This document shows, one piece after another, positions 51,512 to 58,527 of a DNA stretch of 64,000 nucleotides (the stretch's first letter is position 1; every line of letters starts with the position of its first letter). Both the position numbers and the translations under genes were made by a program. A model generated the notes under the pieces. It saw only the letters and a list, made by a program, of their open reading frames with translations, was not told the origin of the DNA and ran no database searches. Origin of the DNA: Frateuria_A sp051900415 (lineage in GTDB: Bacteria; Pseudomonadota; Gammaproteobacteria; Xanthomonadales; Rhodanobacteraceae); NCBI RefSeq assembly GCF_051900415.1, contig NZ_JBHZGL010000004.1, forward strand, positions 1 to 64,000. The letters are read 5' to 3'.

Positions 51512-51675
51512 GGCTCAAATGGTTCGCGCAGGGACTGTTTGCCCGCAGGACAAGGAAGAGAGAGGGAATGTATGTCGATACATGACCGAGCGATGACGCA
51601 GGCCCGAGGGCAAACAGCCCCTGCCCGAAGGGTTGCCTCGCAACGCGAATCATTTGAGCCCTGACCACAGACTCC
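51497..51675. repeat. about 180-bp inverted repeat spanning the argE-argB junction and the argB start
   Basis: The left arm (51497-51544) and the right arm (51608-51675) are inverted copies. GGAGTCTGTGGTCA and TGACCACAGACTCC pair, then GGCTCAAATG with CATTTGAGCC, then CTGTTTGCCC with GGGCAAACAG. About 45 of 48 left-arm bases match; the right arm has an extra 20 bp (51624-51643). The left arm includes the argB ATG and its first four codons. The right arm begins directly after the argE stop. In the minus-strand mRNA this forms a very stable hairpin over the argB start. Confidence 0.88.
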
Positions 51676-51676
51676 G

Positions 51677-52792
51677 CTATGCGTTTCCACGGCTGACGAT
51701 CCGGTAGAGGGTTTCTGCGTAGTGCTGGAGCTGGTCCAGGGCGACCCATTCGTCGGCGCTGTGCGCCTGCGCGATATCGCCCGGTCCGTAGACGAAGGAC
51801 GTGTAACCGGCGGCGGAAAACAGCGCAGCCTCGGTCCAGAAGTCGACCGCGTTGCCGATGGGGATCTCCAGCTCGTCCGCCAGGTCACGCGCCGCCAGGC
51901 GCCTCGCTTCAGCGCTCGAGGTGTCGCCAGCGGGCAACGAGTTGCCACGGAAGGTTTCCTCGAAGTGCGCCGGTGCCGCGTCGCCCAGGCTGCGGAAACC
52001 TTCGAGCAAGCGGCCGGGCTCCATGGTCGGCAGCGGGCGGAAGCCGAAGCGCACCTCGGCAGCCGGTGCGACCATGTTGGCCTTGATGCCGCCTTCCACG
52101 CGGCCGATGTTGAAGCGCAGTCCAGTGAGTCCACCGAAGCGTTCGTGCGACTGCGCGGCGACGAAATCGAGTGCCGCCGCACCCCAGCGCACCGCCTGGT
52201 GCAGCGCGCTGTCGGTCGGCTTCTGCTCGCCCGACGCATGGCCTGCCTGGCCTGCGAAGCGCATCAGTACCGACTGGATGCCACGGTGTGCCAGCACCGC
52301 CTCGCCGCGCGTGGGCTCGGCCACGATCACGGCTTCGTACGGGCTTGCCGGGAACGCGGGGAAAGCGCGCAGGAAACCGGCGACGCAGCGCGCATCGTTG
52401 GCTTCCTCGTCGGTGGAAAACAGCAGCGCCAGCGGACCGTCGGTGGCCTTTGCCACCGCCAGCAGCGCCGCGGCCGCCCCCTTGATGTCGCAAGCGCCCA
52501 GGCCGATCGCGTGATCACCCTCGATGCGGAGCTCGTGCGGATCGGCGCTCCACGCCGGCGAGTCCGGCACGGTGTCCAGATGTACGTTGAACAGCAGCCT
52601 GGGCTGGCCGCGCACGGCATGCAGGGTCACGGCGCCGGCGCCATGATCGGTCAACGTCACCTCGAAGTCGGGCAACTGCGAACGCAGGTAGTCGAAGATC
52701 CCGCCCGTGCCGATGGCCCGCGGCGGGTTGCGCGTGTCGAAGGCGACCAGCGCGCGCAGGTGGTCCAGCGTGGCATCCAGCAACGTGCTCAT
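51677..52792 (-). CDS. argE': N-acetyl-L-citrulline (or acetylornithine) deacetylase
   Basis: A 371-residue M20-family metallohydrolase with FNVHLDTVPDSPAWSADPHE, GLGACDIKGAAAALL, LLFSTDEEANDARC and VAEPTRGEAVLAHRGIQS, covering the metal ligands. Because the carbamoyltransferase in this cluster is the acetylornithine-specific type, the physiological substrate is probably N-acetylcitrulline, as in Xanthomonas (inference). The ATG at 52792 has GGGAG 8 nt upstream. A 58-bp gap follows argG. Confidence 0.93.
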   Translation of the reverse strand: MSTLLDATLDHLRALVAFDTRNPPRAIGTGGIFDYLRSQLPDFEVTLTDHGAGAVTLHAVRGQPRLLFNVHLDTVPDSPAWSADPHELRIEGDHAIGLGACDIKGAAAALLAVAKATDGPLALLFSTDEEANDARCVAGFLRAFPAFPASPYEAVIVAEPTRGEAVLAHRGIQSVLMRFAGQAGHASGEQKPTDSALHQAVRWGAAALDFVAAQSHERFGGLTGLRFNIGRVEGGIKANMVAPAAEVRFGFRPLPTMEPGRLLEGFRSLGDAAPAHFEETFRGNSLPAGDTSSAEARRLAARDLADELEIPIGNAVDFWTEAALFSAAGYTSFVYGPGDIAQAHSADEWVALDQLQHYAETLYRIVSRGNA

Positions 52793-52850
52793 GCCGTGCT
52801 CCCGCAAGGGCCAACCCTTTCCCCGAGCGAAGTGATGGCGAGCGTGTTGC

Positions 52851-54056
52851 TCATCCCTTCGCGCTCCGATTCACTTCCGCCCACAGCGTCGAGCTCATGC
52901 CGAACAGCTTGATGAAGCCCTCGGCCTCCTCCACGCCCCAATCGGCCGACTGCGCGTAGGTGGCGCCCTTGGCGTTGAGGATGTTCGGCGACTCCACCGC
53001 CACCGCCTCGACCGTCCCGCCGTGGGTTTGCAGCGTCACGAAGCCGTTGACGGTCGCCTGGCTCGAGGCCAGGAAGGCTTCCAGGTCGGTCTTCAGCGGA
53101 TCGTGGAAAAAGCCTTCGTAGACCACCTCGACCCACTTGCGCGCCACCTCGGGCTTGAAGCGGTTCTGCTGCTTGGAAAGCACCGCCTCCTCCAGCGCGC
53201 GGTGCGCGGCCAGCAGCGCGATCAAGCCGGGCGCTTCGAACACGATCCGTCCCTTGAGCCCGATGGTAGTGTCGCCGGTGTACATGCCGCGGCCCACGCC
53301 ATAGCGCGCGAACAGTGCATTGAGCTTGGCCAGTAGTTGATGCCCCGGCAGGCGCTCGCCGTCGAGGCTCACCGCCTCGCCGCGCTCGAAGCCGAGCTTC
53401 ACCGCCAGCGGTTCGGACGGCCATTGAGCGCGCGGCTTGCACCAGCCGCGCGCTCCCTCGCCGGGCGCCTGCCACTTGTCGATCTCGCCGCCGGACATGG
53501 TCACGCCGAGCAGGTTCTCGTTGATGGTGTACGCCTGCTGCTTGGCGCGCACGCCGAAGCCGCGCTCTCCCAGGTACTTCTGCTCGTAGGCGCGCGTCTG
53601 CGTGTGCTGCTTCTGGATTTCCCGGATCGGCGCCACGATGCGGTAATCGCCCAGCGCCTTCACCGCCAGGTCGAAGCGCACCTGGTCGTTGCCCATGCCG
53701 GTGCAGCCGTGCGCGATGGCGTGGGTACCCAGTTCGGCGCAACGCGCGAGCGCCGCTTCCACGATCAGGTAGCGATCGGACACCAGCAGCGGGTACTGGC
53801 CCTGGTAACCCTCGCCCGCCCAGACGAACGGTTTGACGAAACCGTTCCAGATGGCGGGGCCGCCGTCGACGGTGCGGTGGCTGGTTACGCCCAGCTCGTG
53901 TGCGCGGTGTTCGATGAAGGCGCGCTCCTCGGCGTCCACGCCGCCGGTGTCGGCGAACACGGTGTGCACGTTCCACCCCTGTTCCTTGAGGTAGGGCACG
54001 CAGAAGCTGGTATCGAGGCCGCCGGAGAAGGCGAGGACGATGTCTTGCTGGCTCAT
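52851..54056 (-). CDS. argG: argininosuccinate synthase
   Basis: A 401-residue ArgG: PP-loop VLAFSGGLDTSFCVPYLKEQ, AIAHGCTGMGNDQVRFDL and VGRGMYTGDTTIGLKGRIVF. It condenses citrulline and aspartate using ATP. The ATG at 54056 matches the family N-terminus; the longer frame upstream overlaps argF'. It is 23 bp after argF'. Confidence 0.97.
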   Translation of the reverse strand: MSQQDIVLAFSGGLDTSFCVPYLKEQGWNVHTVFADTGGVDAEERAFIEHRAHELGVTSHRTVDGGPAIWNGFVKPFVWAGEGYQGQYPLLVSDRYLIVEAALARCAELGTHAIAHGCTGMGNDQVRFDLAVKALGDYRIVAPIREIQKQHTQTRAYEQKYLGERGFGVRAKQQAYTINENLLGVTMSGGEIDKWQAPGEGARGWCKPRAQWPSEPLAVKLGFERGEAVSLDGERLPGHQLLAKLNALFARYGVGRGMYTGDTTIGLKGRIVFEAPGLIALLAAHRALEEAVLSKQQNRFKPEVARKWVEVVYEGFFHDPLKTDLEAFLASSQATVNGFVTLQTHGGTVEAVAVESPNILNAKGATYAQSADWGVEEAEGFIKLFGMSSTLWAEVNRSAKG

Positions 54057-54079
54057 GGTTGTCTCTTTTCGGCGGGCGG

Positions 54080-55084
54080 TCAGGAAGCGAGCAGCGAGGC
54101 CATCACGGCCTTCTGCACGTGCAGGCGGTTTTCCGCTTCGTCGATGGCGATGCAATACGGGGCGTCCATGACCGCATCGGTCGCCTTGACGTTGCGGCGC
54201 AACGGCAGGCAATGGCTGAACAGGCCATGGTCGGTGAGCGCCATCTTGGCCTCGTCCACCATGAAGTGCCGGTGCGCCTCGCGGATCGGCTTTTCCTGCT
54301 CCCAGCGGCCGAAGTACGGCAGTGCGCCCCAGCTCTTGGCGTAGACCACGTGGGCGCCGCTGTAGGCCTCCTCGATGTCGTGGCTGACCTTCAGCGAGCC
54401 GCCGTTGCGGGCGGCGTTCTGCCGGCCGGCCTCCATGTAGCGCTCGTCCAGCACGTACTCGGGCGTCGGACACAACAGGGTCACGTCCATGCCGAGCTTG
54501 GTGGCGATCAGCAGCGCCGAGTTGGCGACGGCCGTGTTCAGCGGCTTGGGATGGTAGGTCCAGGTGAGGACGTACTTCCTGTTCTGCAGATCGCCCAGGT
54601 GTTCCCTCAGTGCCAGCGCATGTGCGAGTTCCTGGCAGGGATGGGTGATCGTTTCCATGTTGATCACCGGCACGGTGGCGTAGCGGGCGAAGGCCTTGAT
54701 GACGCGGTCCTCGCGGTCGACCGCCCAGTCCTGGAACTTGGGGAAGGCGCGCACGGCGATCAGGTCGACGTAACGGCTGAGCACCCGCGCTACCTCAGCG
54801 ATGTGCTCTTCCGCTTCACCGTCCATCACGGTGCCGGCCTCAAATTCGATCGGCCACGCGTCCTTGCCGGGCGAGAGCACGATCGCGTGGCCACCGAGGT
54901 GGAATGCGCCCAGCTCGAAGCTCGTGCGTGTGCGCATCGAGGGATTGAAGAACAGCAACGCGATGGACTTGCCGGCCAGCTGCTGGCCGCGCGGCGAACG
55001 CTTGAATGCGGCAGCCTGGTCCAGCAGGGCGTCGATCTCTGCGCGGCTGTAATCCTGGGTGGTGAGGAAGTGTCGAAGGGCCAT
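54080..55084 (-). CDS. argF': N-acetylornithine carbamoyltransferase (AOTCase)
   Basis: A 334-residue carbamoyltransferase. The carbamoyl-phosphate motif SMRTRTSFELGAFHLGG is followed by KDAWPIEFEAGTVMDGEAEE, a segment seen in the Xanthomonas N-acetylornithine enzyme, where a Glu in the DGxxEEH stretch helps select acetylated substrate (family knowledge). HPCQELAHALALREH binds carbamoyl phosphate too. It yields N-acetylcitrulline. The ATG at 55084 has AAAGGAG 8 nt upstream; the extra 10 codons upstream in frame are not conserved. First gene of the arginine operon, behind a leader with an attenuator. Confidence 0.95.
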   Translation of the reverse strand: MALRHFLTTQDYSRAEIDALLDQAAAFKRSPRGQQLAGKSIALLFFNPSMRTRTSFELGAFHLGGHAIVLSPGKDAWPIEFEAGTVMDGEAEEHIAEVARVLSRYVDLIAVRAFPKFQDWAVDREDRVIKAFARYATVPVINMETITHPCQELAHALALREHLGDLQNRKYVLTWTYHPKPLNTAVANSALLIATKLGMDVTLLCPTPEYVLDERYMEAGRQNAARNGGSLKVSHDIEEAYSGAHVVYAKSWGALPYFGRWEQEKPIREAHRHFMVDEAKMALTDHGLFSHCLPLRRNVKATDAVMDAPYCIAIDEAENRLHVQKAVMASLLAS

Positions 55085-55106
55085 GCTGGAAGCTCCTTTA
55101 AGGAGT

Positions 55107-55129
55107 GCGGCCATGGATGGCCGCTTTTT
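55107..55129 (+). terminator. plus-strand intrinsic terminator in the argF' leader
   Basis: GCGGCCAT, 2-nt centre, ATGGCCGC, then TTTTT on the plus strand. It would stop antisense transcription leaving the argF' leader. On the minus strand the same palindrome lies just before CTCCTTAAAGGAG, where the CTCC could pair with the argF' Shine-Dalgarno GGAG. Confidence 0.55.
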
Positions 55130-55198
55130 GCTTCTGCGCAGATGGACCTGCGCACAAACTACTGGGTCTGGGGTGGACCGCGACGAGTTCCATGCAAC

Positions 55199-55225
55199 AA
55201 AAAACCCGGCGCGGTGGCCGGGTTT
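55199..55225 (-). terminator. attenuator terminator upstream of argF'
   Basis: On the minus strand AAACCCGGC, loop CACCGC, GCCGGGTTT form a 9-bp stem and the RNA then continues to a run of six U in total (complement of 55204-55199). It lies 37 nt after the leader ORF stop codon and 115 nt before argF'. Its left arm is complementary to the end of the leader ORF, as expected for an attenuator. Confidence 0.85.
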
Positions 55226-55261
55226 GTTCGTCGTTGCGCTTGATGCGCGTGCAGCGACAGC

Positions 55262-55366
55262 CTACCCGGCCGAATGTCGGACCAGCGGTCGGCGCGCACG
55301 CGAGGTCATGCCAGCGGCCATGCGGGCGCTGGTGAGCACGGTAGCGGTGTAGACGGCTGCGGACAT
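55262..55366 (-). CDS. 34-residue Arg-rich leader peptide of the arginine operon
   Basis: ATG at 55366 with GGAAG 4 nt upstream. The peptide starts MSAAVYTATV and ends TSRARRPLVRHSAG; four of the eight residues 23-30 are Arg (codons CGT, CGC, CGA, CGA). The stop codon region GGCCGGGU (55271-55264) is exactly complementary to ACCCGGCC in the terminator's left arm. A ribosome stalled at the first Arg codons would leave this segment free to form an antiterminator; one that reaches the stop would cover it and allow termination. So argF'GE' expression should rise when charged tRNA-Arg is scarce. Mechanism inferred from sequence only. Confidence 0.75.
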   Translation of the reverse strand: MSAAVYTATVLTSARMAAGMTSRARRPLVRHSAG

Positions 55367-55429
55367 GGGACTTCCGGGTAGGGAGCCGGCATCATGCCGG
55401 CATTCCTGTGGCGGCGCAACAACTTTTTC

Positions 55430-55455
55430 TGGACGTCCATACGAACGGACGTCCA
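55430..55455. promoter_or_regulatory. inverted pair of GGACGTCC palindromes upstream of the arg leader
   Basis: TGGACGTCC and GGACGTCCA flank an 8-bp spacer; each half is itself the palindrome GGACGTCC. It lies 64 bp upstream of the leader ATG, where an operator or promoter would be expected. It does not resemble an ArgR box. On the minus strand TTGGAC at its edge could be a -35, and TTGTTG at about 55423-55418 is another candidate. Confidence 0.45.
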
Positions 55456-55460
55456 AAACG

Positions 55461-55488
55461 AAAAACCGCCGCCCGGAGGCGGCGGTTT
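55461..55488 (-). terminator. intrinsic terminator of the glycine-zipper protein gene
   Basis: AAACCGCCGCC, loop TCCG, GGCGGCGGTTT is an 11-bp stem followed on the minus strand by TTTTTCGTTTT. It lies 17-42 bp beyond the stop codon of the gene at 55505 and insulates the arg leader from it. Confidence 0.9.
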
Positions 55489-55504
55489 CGCGGCGAACAC
55501 CCCG

Positions 55505-56041
55505 TCACTCGGCCGGGGCGACGCTCACGCGTACCCGCAGCCGCTCGCCGGGATCGTAGTTCAGGCGCGAGACGTAGACGTCGCCGTGATAGCGGTATTC
55601 GACGTCGTAGCCCATCAGGCGGCGCTGCTCGCTGACCGAGCTGACCTGACGGCAGCGGGTGACCGTGTCGTCGTACTCTCGCCCGCCCCGACCGGCCACG
55701 CCGTGGCCGACCGCGCCGCCGGCCACCGCGCCGGCGACCGTGGCCGCCTTGCGGCCATCGCCCTTGCCGACGGTGTTGCCGAGCACGCCGCCGATCACCG
55801 CGCCCAGCACGGTCCCGGCGGTGGTATTGCCGCCGCCCTCGCGACGCACGACCGGCTCGTCGTAGCACTCCTGCCGCGGTACTTCGGTGCGGGCGACGCC
55901 GTACACCGGATCGACCCGCAACACGTCGGCCCAGCCGTAGTGCGTGTTGGCATCGTCGCCTTCGGCGTAACGACCGTCCTGCGCCTGCACGACGCCGGTG
56001 GCGAGGACGAGCGCGAGGACAGGGAGCAACATCTTGTTCAT
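55505..56041 (-). CDS. periplasmic glycine-zipper 2TM (17 kDa surface antigen-like) protein
   Basis: A 178-residue exported protein with signal peptide (KMLLPVLALVLATGVVQA). Residues about 75-120 form a glycine-zipper (GTVLGAVIGGVLGNTVGKGD, AATVAGAVAGGAVGHGVAGR). The C-terminal domain ends in a beta-rich Arg/Tyr segment (VEYRYHGDVYVSRLNYDPGE). The family includes the Rickettsia 17 kDa antigen and stress-response outer-membrane proteins. ATG at 56041 has GGAGG 5 nt upstream. Its own terminator follows. Confidence 0.9.
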   Translation of the reverse strand: MNKMLLPVLALVLATGVVQAQDGRYAEGDDANTHYGWADVLRVDPVYGVARTEVPRQECYDEPVVRREGGGNTTAGTVLGAVIGGVLGNTVGKGDGRKAATVAGAVAGGAVGHGVAGRGGREYDDTVTRCRQVSSVSEQRRLMGYDVEYRYHGDVYVSRLNYDPGERLRVRVSVAPAE

Positions 56042-56302
56042 GGGACCTCCAGCATGGTCCGAAAAGCGCTTCTGCGCGATTGTCATTGCAACAAATTCAC
56101 GCTGAATCAACGCTTAGAGCCTCCGGAGGATGACCGGGGGTGTCGGGTCCGTTCAGCGTCTGTCGGTTTCCCGGGAAAAGCCCCGCTCGTCCGATTTTTC
56201 CCCGCGAACCCCGGCCCTCCAACTTTCTCTCCCCGGAGGGGAAAGGGGCCATGGGTGGGGCCTGCTAAGATGCGCGGCTTGGCTGCGCCACCGACACGTC
56301 CG

Positions 56303-57670
56303 ATGCCGATCACCCTCTACAACAGCCTTACCCGCCGCACCGACACCTTCGTGCCGCTCGATCCGCAGCGGGTGACCATGTATCTGTGCGGGCCGACGGT
56401 CTACAACTACGTGCATATCGGCAATGCACGCGGCCCGGTGGTATTCGACGTTCTGGTGCGGCTGCTGCGGCGGCATTACCCGCACGTGGTCTACGCCCGC
56501 AACATCACCGACGTGGACGACAAGATCAACGCCGCGGCGCTGGCCCAGGGCACGCCGATCGGCACGATCACCGACCGCTTCACGGCTGCCTACCGTGAGG
56601 ACATGGCGGCACTGGGTATCGCGCCGCCGGACATCGAGCCGCACGCCACGGCGCATATCGGCGAGATCATCGCCATGATTGAAACGCTGATCGCCAACGG
56701 CCACGCCTACGCGGCCGAGGGACACGTGCTGTTCGACGTCGGCACCTATGCCGCCTACGGCCAGCTCTCCGGCCGCGATACGGACGAGCTGATCGCCGGC
56801 GCGCGTGTCGAGGTGGCACCGTACAAGAAGAACCCGACCGATTTCGTGCTGTGGAAGCCCTCCACGCCGGAGCTGCCCGGCTGGGACAGCCCGTGGGGCC
56901 GCGGCCGCCCGGGCTGGCACATCGAATGCTCCGCGATGAGCGCGGCGCACCTGGGCACGACGATCGACATCCATGCCGGTGGCGTGGATCTGACCTTCCC
57001 GCACCACGAGAACGAGATCGCCCAGTCCACCTGCGCCCATGGCGGCGAGGTGTTCGCGCGCTGGTGGCTGCACAACGGCATGCTCACCTTCGACGGGCGC
57101 AAGATGTCCAAGTCGCTGGGCAACGTGCTGCTGGTGCACGAACTGCTCAAGCGTCACCCGCCCGAGGCGCTGCGCCTGTTGCTGCTGCGCGGCCATTACC
57201 GGCAGCCGCTGGACTGGTCCGACGCCGCGCTCACGCAGGCAGTGAGTACGCTGGACGGCTGGTACCGCGTGCTGCGCGACCTGGCCGACGTGCGCGTCGA
57301 GGGCGAGCTGCCGGTACCCGTGCGGGTGGAAGCGGCGCTATGCGATGACCTCAACACCCCGCAGGCGCTGGCCGAACTGGCCCTGCTCGCCGACGCGGCG
57401 CGGCAGAACGGCAGTGCCGACGCCAAGGCTGCGCTGCTCGGCGGTGGCGCGCTGCTCGGCCTGCTCCAGCAGGAGCCGGAGGCATGGTTCAAGCCCGGCG
57501 ACGATGTCGTGGATGCAGCCCGCGTCGAAGCCTTGCTGGAGGAGCGCCGCTCTGCCCGCGCGGCCCGCGACTTCGCTCGCGCCGACGCCATCCGCAACGA
57601 GCTGGCCGACATGGGCGTGGCGATCGAAGACGGCGCGCAGGGCACGCGCTGGAGCATCTCCAAGGGCTAA
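56303..57670 (+). CDS. cysS: cysteinyl-tRNA synthetase
   Basis: A 455-residue class I synthetase with MYLCGPTVYNYVHIGNARGP (HIGN), WHIECSAMSAAHLG, FPHHENEIAQSTC and KMSKSLGNVLLVHELL (KMSKS), which include the zinc ligands. The ATG at 56303 matches family length; the open frame further upstream runs through non-coding sequence. The 261-bp gap to the divergent glycine-zipper gene contains a GC-rich palindrome (about 56215-56260) but no gene. Confidence 0.97.
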   Translation: MPITLYNSLTRRTDTFVPLDPQRVTMYLCGPTVYNYVHIGNARGPVVFDVLVRLLRRHYPHVVYARNITDVDDKINAAALAQGTPIGTITDRFTAAYREDMAALGIAPPDIEPHATAHIGEIIAMIETLIANGHAYAAEGHVLFDVGTYAAYGQLSGRDTDELIAGARVEVAPYKKNPTDFVLWKPSTPELPGWDSPWGRGRPGWHIECSAMSAAHLGTTIDIHAGGVDLTFPHHENEIAQSTCAHGGEVFARWWLHNGMLTFDGRKMSKSLGNVLLVHELLKRHPPEALRLLLLRGHYRQPLDWSDAALTQAVSTLDGWYRVLRDLADVRVEGELPVPVRVEAALCDDLNTPQALAELALLADAARQNGSADAKAALLGGGALLGLLQQEPEAWFKPGDDVVDAARVEALLEERRSARAARDFARADAIRNELADMGVAIEDGAQGTRWSISKG

Positions 57671-57678
57671 CACCCCTT

Positions 57679-57749
57679 GTAGGAGCCCGCTTGCGGGCGA
57701 TGCTTTTCGGTGGACCCGAGAGAAGCATCGCCCGCAAGCGGGCTCCTAC
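57679..57749. repeat. interspersed palindromic repeat, copy 2
   Basis: A 71-bp element with arms GTAGGAGCCCGCTTGCGGGC and GCCCGCAAGCGGGCTCCTAC, inner GATGCTT/AAGCATC. It stands 9 bp after cysS and 47 bp before sufE. The arms match copy 1 and copy 3. Confidence 0.92.
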
Positions 57750-57796
57750 GTAGGCATGGCTTCGACCGCGTGGTCGCGCTGCGCGATAATGCCCGC

Positions 57797-58225
57797 ATGA
57801 ATACCGCCGCCCCCAGCGCCGAGCAGGCGCAGCAGGACATTGCCGAGGAATTCGCCTTCTTCGGCGACTGGTCCGAGCGCTACCAATACCTGATCGACCT
57901 GGGCAAGCAGTTGCCGCCCTTCCCCGAGGAGTGCAAGACCGAGGAGCACCGCGTGCACGGCTGCCAGTCGATGGTGTGGCTGGTGCCCAGCGGCGACGCG
58001 GCCAAGATGCACTTCGTGGCGACCAGCGACTCGGCGATCGTCTCCGGGCTTATTGCCCTGGTCCTGCGCGTGTATTCCGATCGTCCCGCGGCCGAGATCG
58101 TCACGACGGAGCCAGCGTTCGTGCAGTCGATCGGGCTGGCGAAGCACCTCTCGCCGACCCGTTCCAATGGTCTGACCGCCATGCTGGCCAAGCTCAAGGG
58201 TTACGCGGCACAGGCGCTGGCTTGA
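57797..58225 (+). CDS. sufE: SufE cysteine desulfuration protein
   Basis: A 142-residue SufE-family protein: EEFAFFGDWSERYQYLIDLG at the start, HRVHGCQSMVWLV with the sulfur-accepting Cys, and LSPTRSNGLTAMLAKLKGYA at the end. It takes sulfur from a SufS-type desulfurase for Fe-S cluster assembly. No other suf genes adjoin. ATG 57797; the open frame upstream covers the repeat. Confidence 0.95.
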   Translation: MNTAAPSAEQAQQDIAEEFAFFGDWSERYQYLIDLGKQLPPFPEECKTEEHRVHGCQSMVWLVPSGDAAKMHFVATSDSAIVSGLIALVLRVYSDRPAAEIVTTEPAFVQSIGLAKHLSPTRSNGLTAMLAKLKGYAAQALA

Positions 58226-58238
58226 TACGACGTTCCCT

Positions 58239-58299
58239 GTAGGAGCGCACCCTGTGCGCGACCGGGAGACATGGCGGTCGCGCACAGGTGCGCTCCTAC
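58239..58299. repeat. palindromic repeat, second family (GTAGGAGCGCACCTGTGCGCGAC)
   Basis: Arms GTAGGAGCGCACCCTGTGCG and CGCACAGGTGCGCTCCTAC are inverted. The outer GTAGGAG is shared with the other family but the inner part differs. It lies in the 302-bp gap between convergent sufE and dksA. Confidence 0.85.
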
Positions 58300-58431
58300 A
58301 AGCAACCTTCCTGCCCGAGAGTAGCCGCGCAGGGTTCCCTTTCCAGACCTCGACGGGGTTCCGCACGTCCAGGCGGCAGGTAAGGTCGAACTCCCGGGGG
58401 GCGCCCCCGGGGGCGCCCCCGCGACGCACGA

Positions 58432-58457
58432 CGGTCGCGCACAGGTGCGCTCCTACA
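58432..58457. repeat. single arm of the second repeat family next to a GC palindrome
   Basis: GGTCGCGCACAGGTGCGCTCCTAC repeats the right arm of the element at 58239-58299. A GC-only palindrome (GGGGGCGCCCCC type, about 58396-58420) precedes it. The rest of the 302-bp sufE-dksA gap (58300-58395) shows nothing recognisable. Confidence 0.75.
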
Positions 58458-58481
58458 CGGGATTCTGTCCTCCTGAAACAC

Positions 58482-58506
58482 GAAGCCCCGCATGACGCGG
58501 GGCTTC
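58482..58506 (-). terminator. dksA terminator
   Basis: GAAGCCCCGC, loop of 5, GCGGGGCTTC is a perfect 10-bp stem 22-46 bp beyond the dksA stop codon, followed on the minus strand by GTGTTTC. The U tract is weak, but the position and strength support a terminator. Confidence 0.8.
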
Positions 58507-58527
58507 GCTTCGATCGGATCGCCGACC

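Noticed and set aside
52789..53976. A 395-codon frame over argG
   Set aside because: Alternative frame of argG. A few residues overlapping the argG stop look protein-like only by chance.
58396..58420. GC-only palindrome taken as a terminator
   Set aside because: No U tract, and it lies beyond the dksA terminator. More likely part of the repeat cluster.
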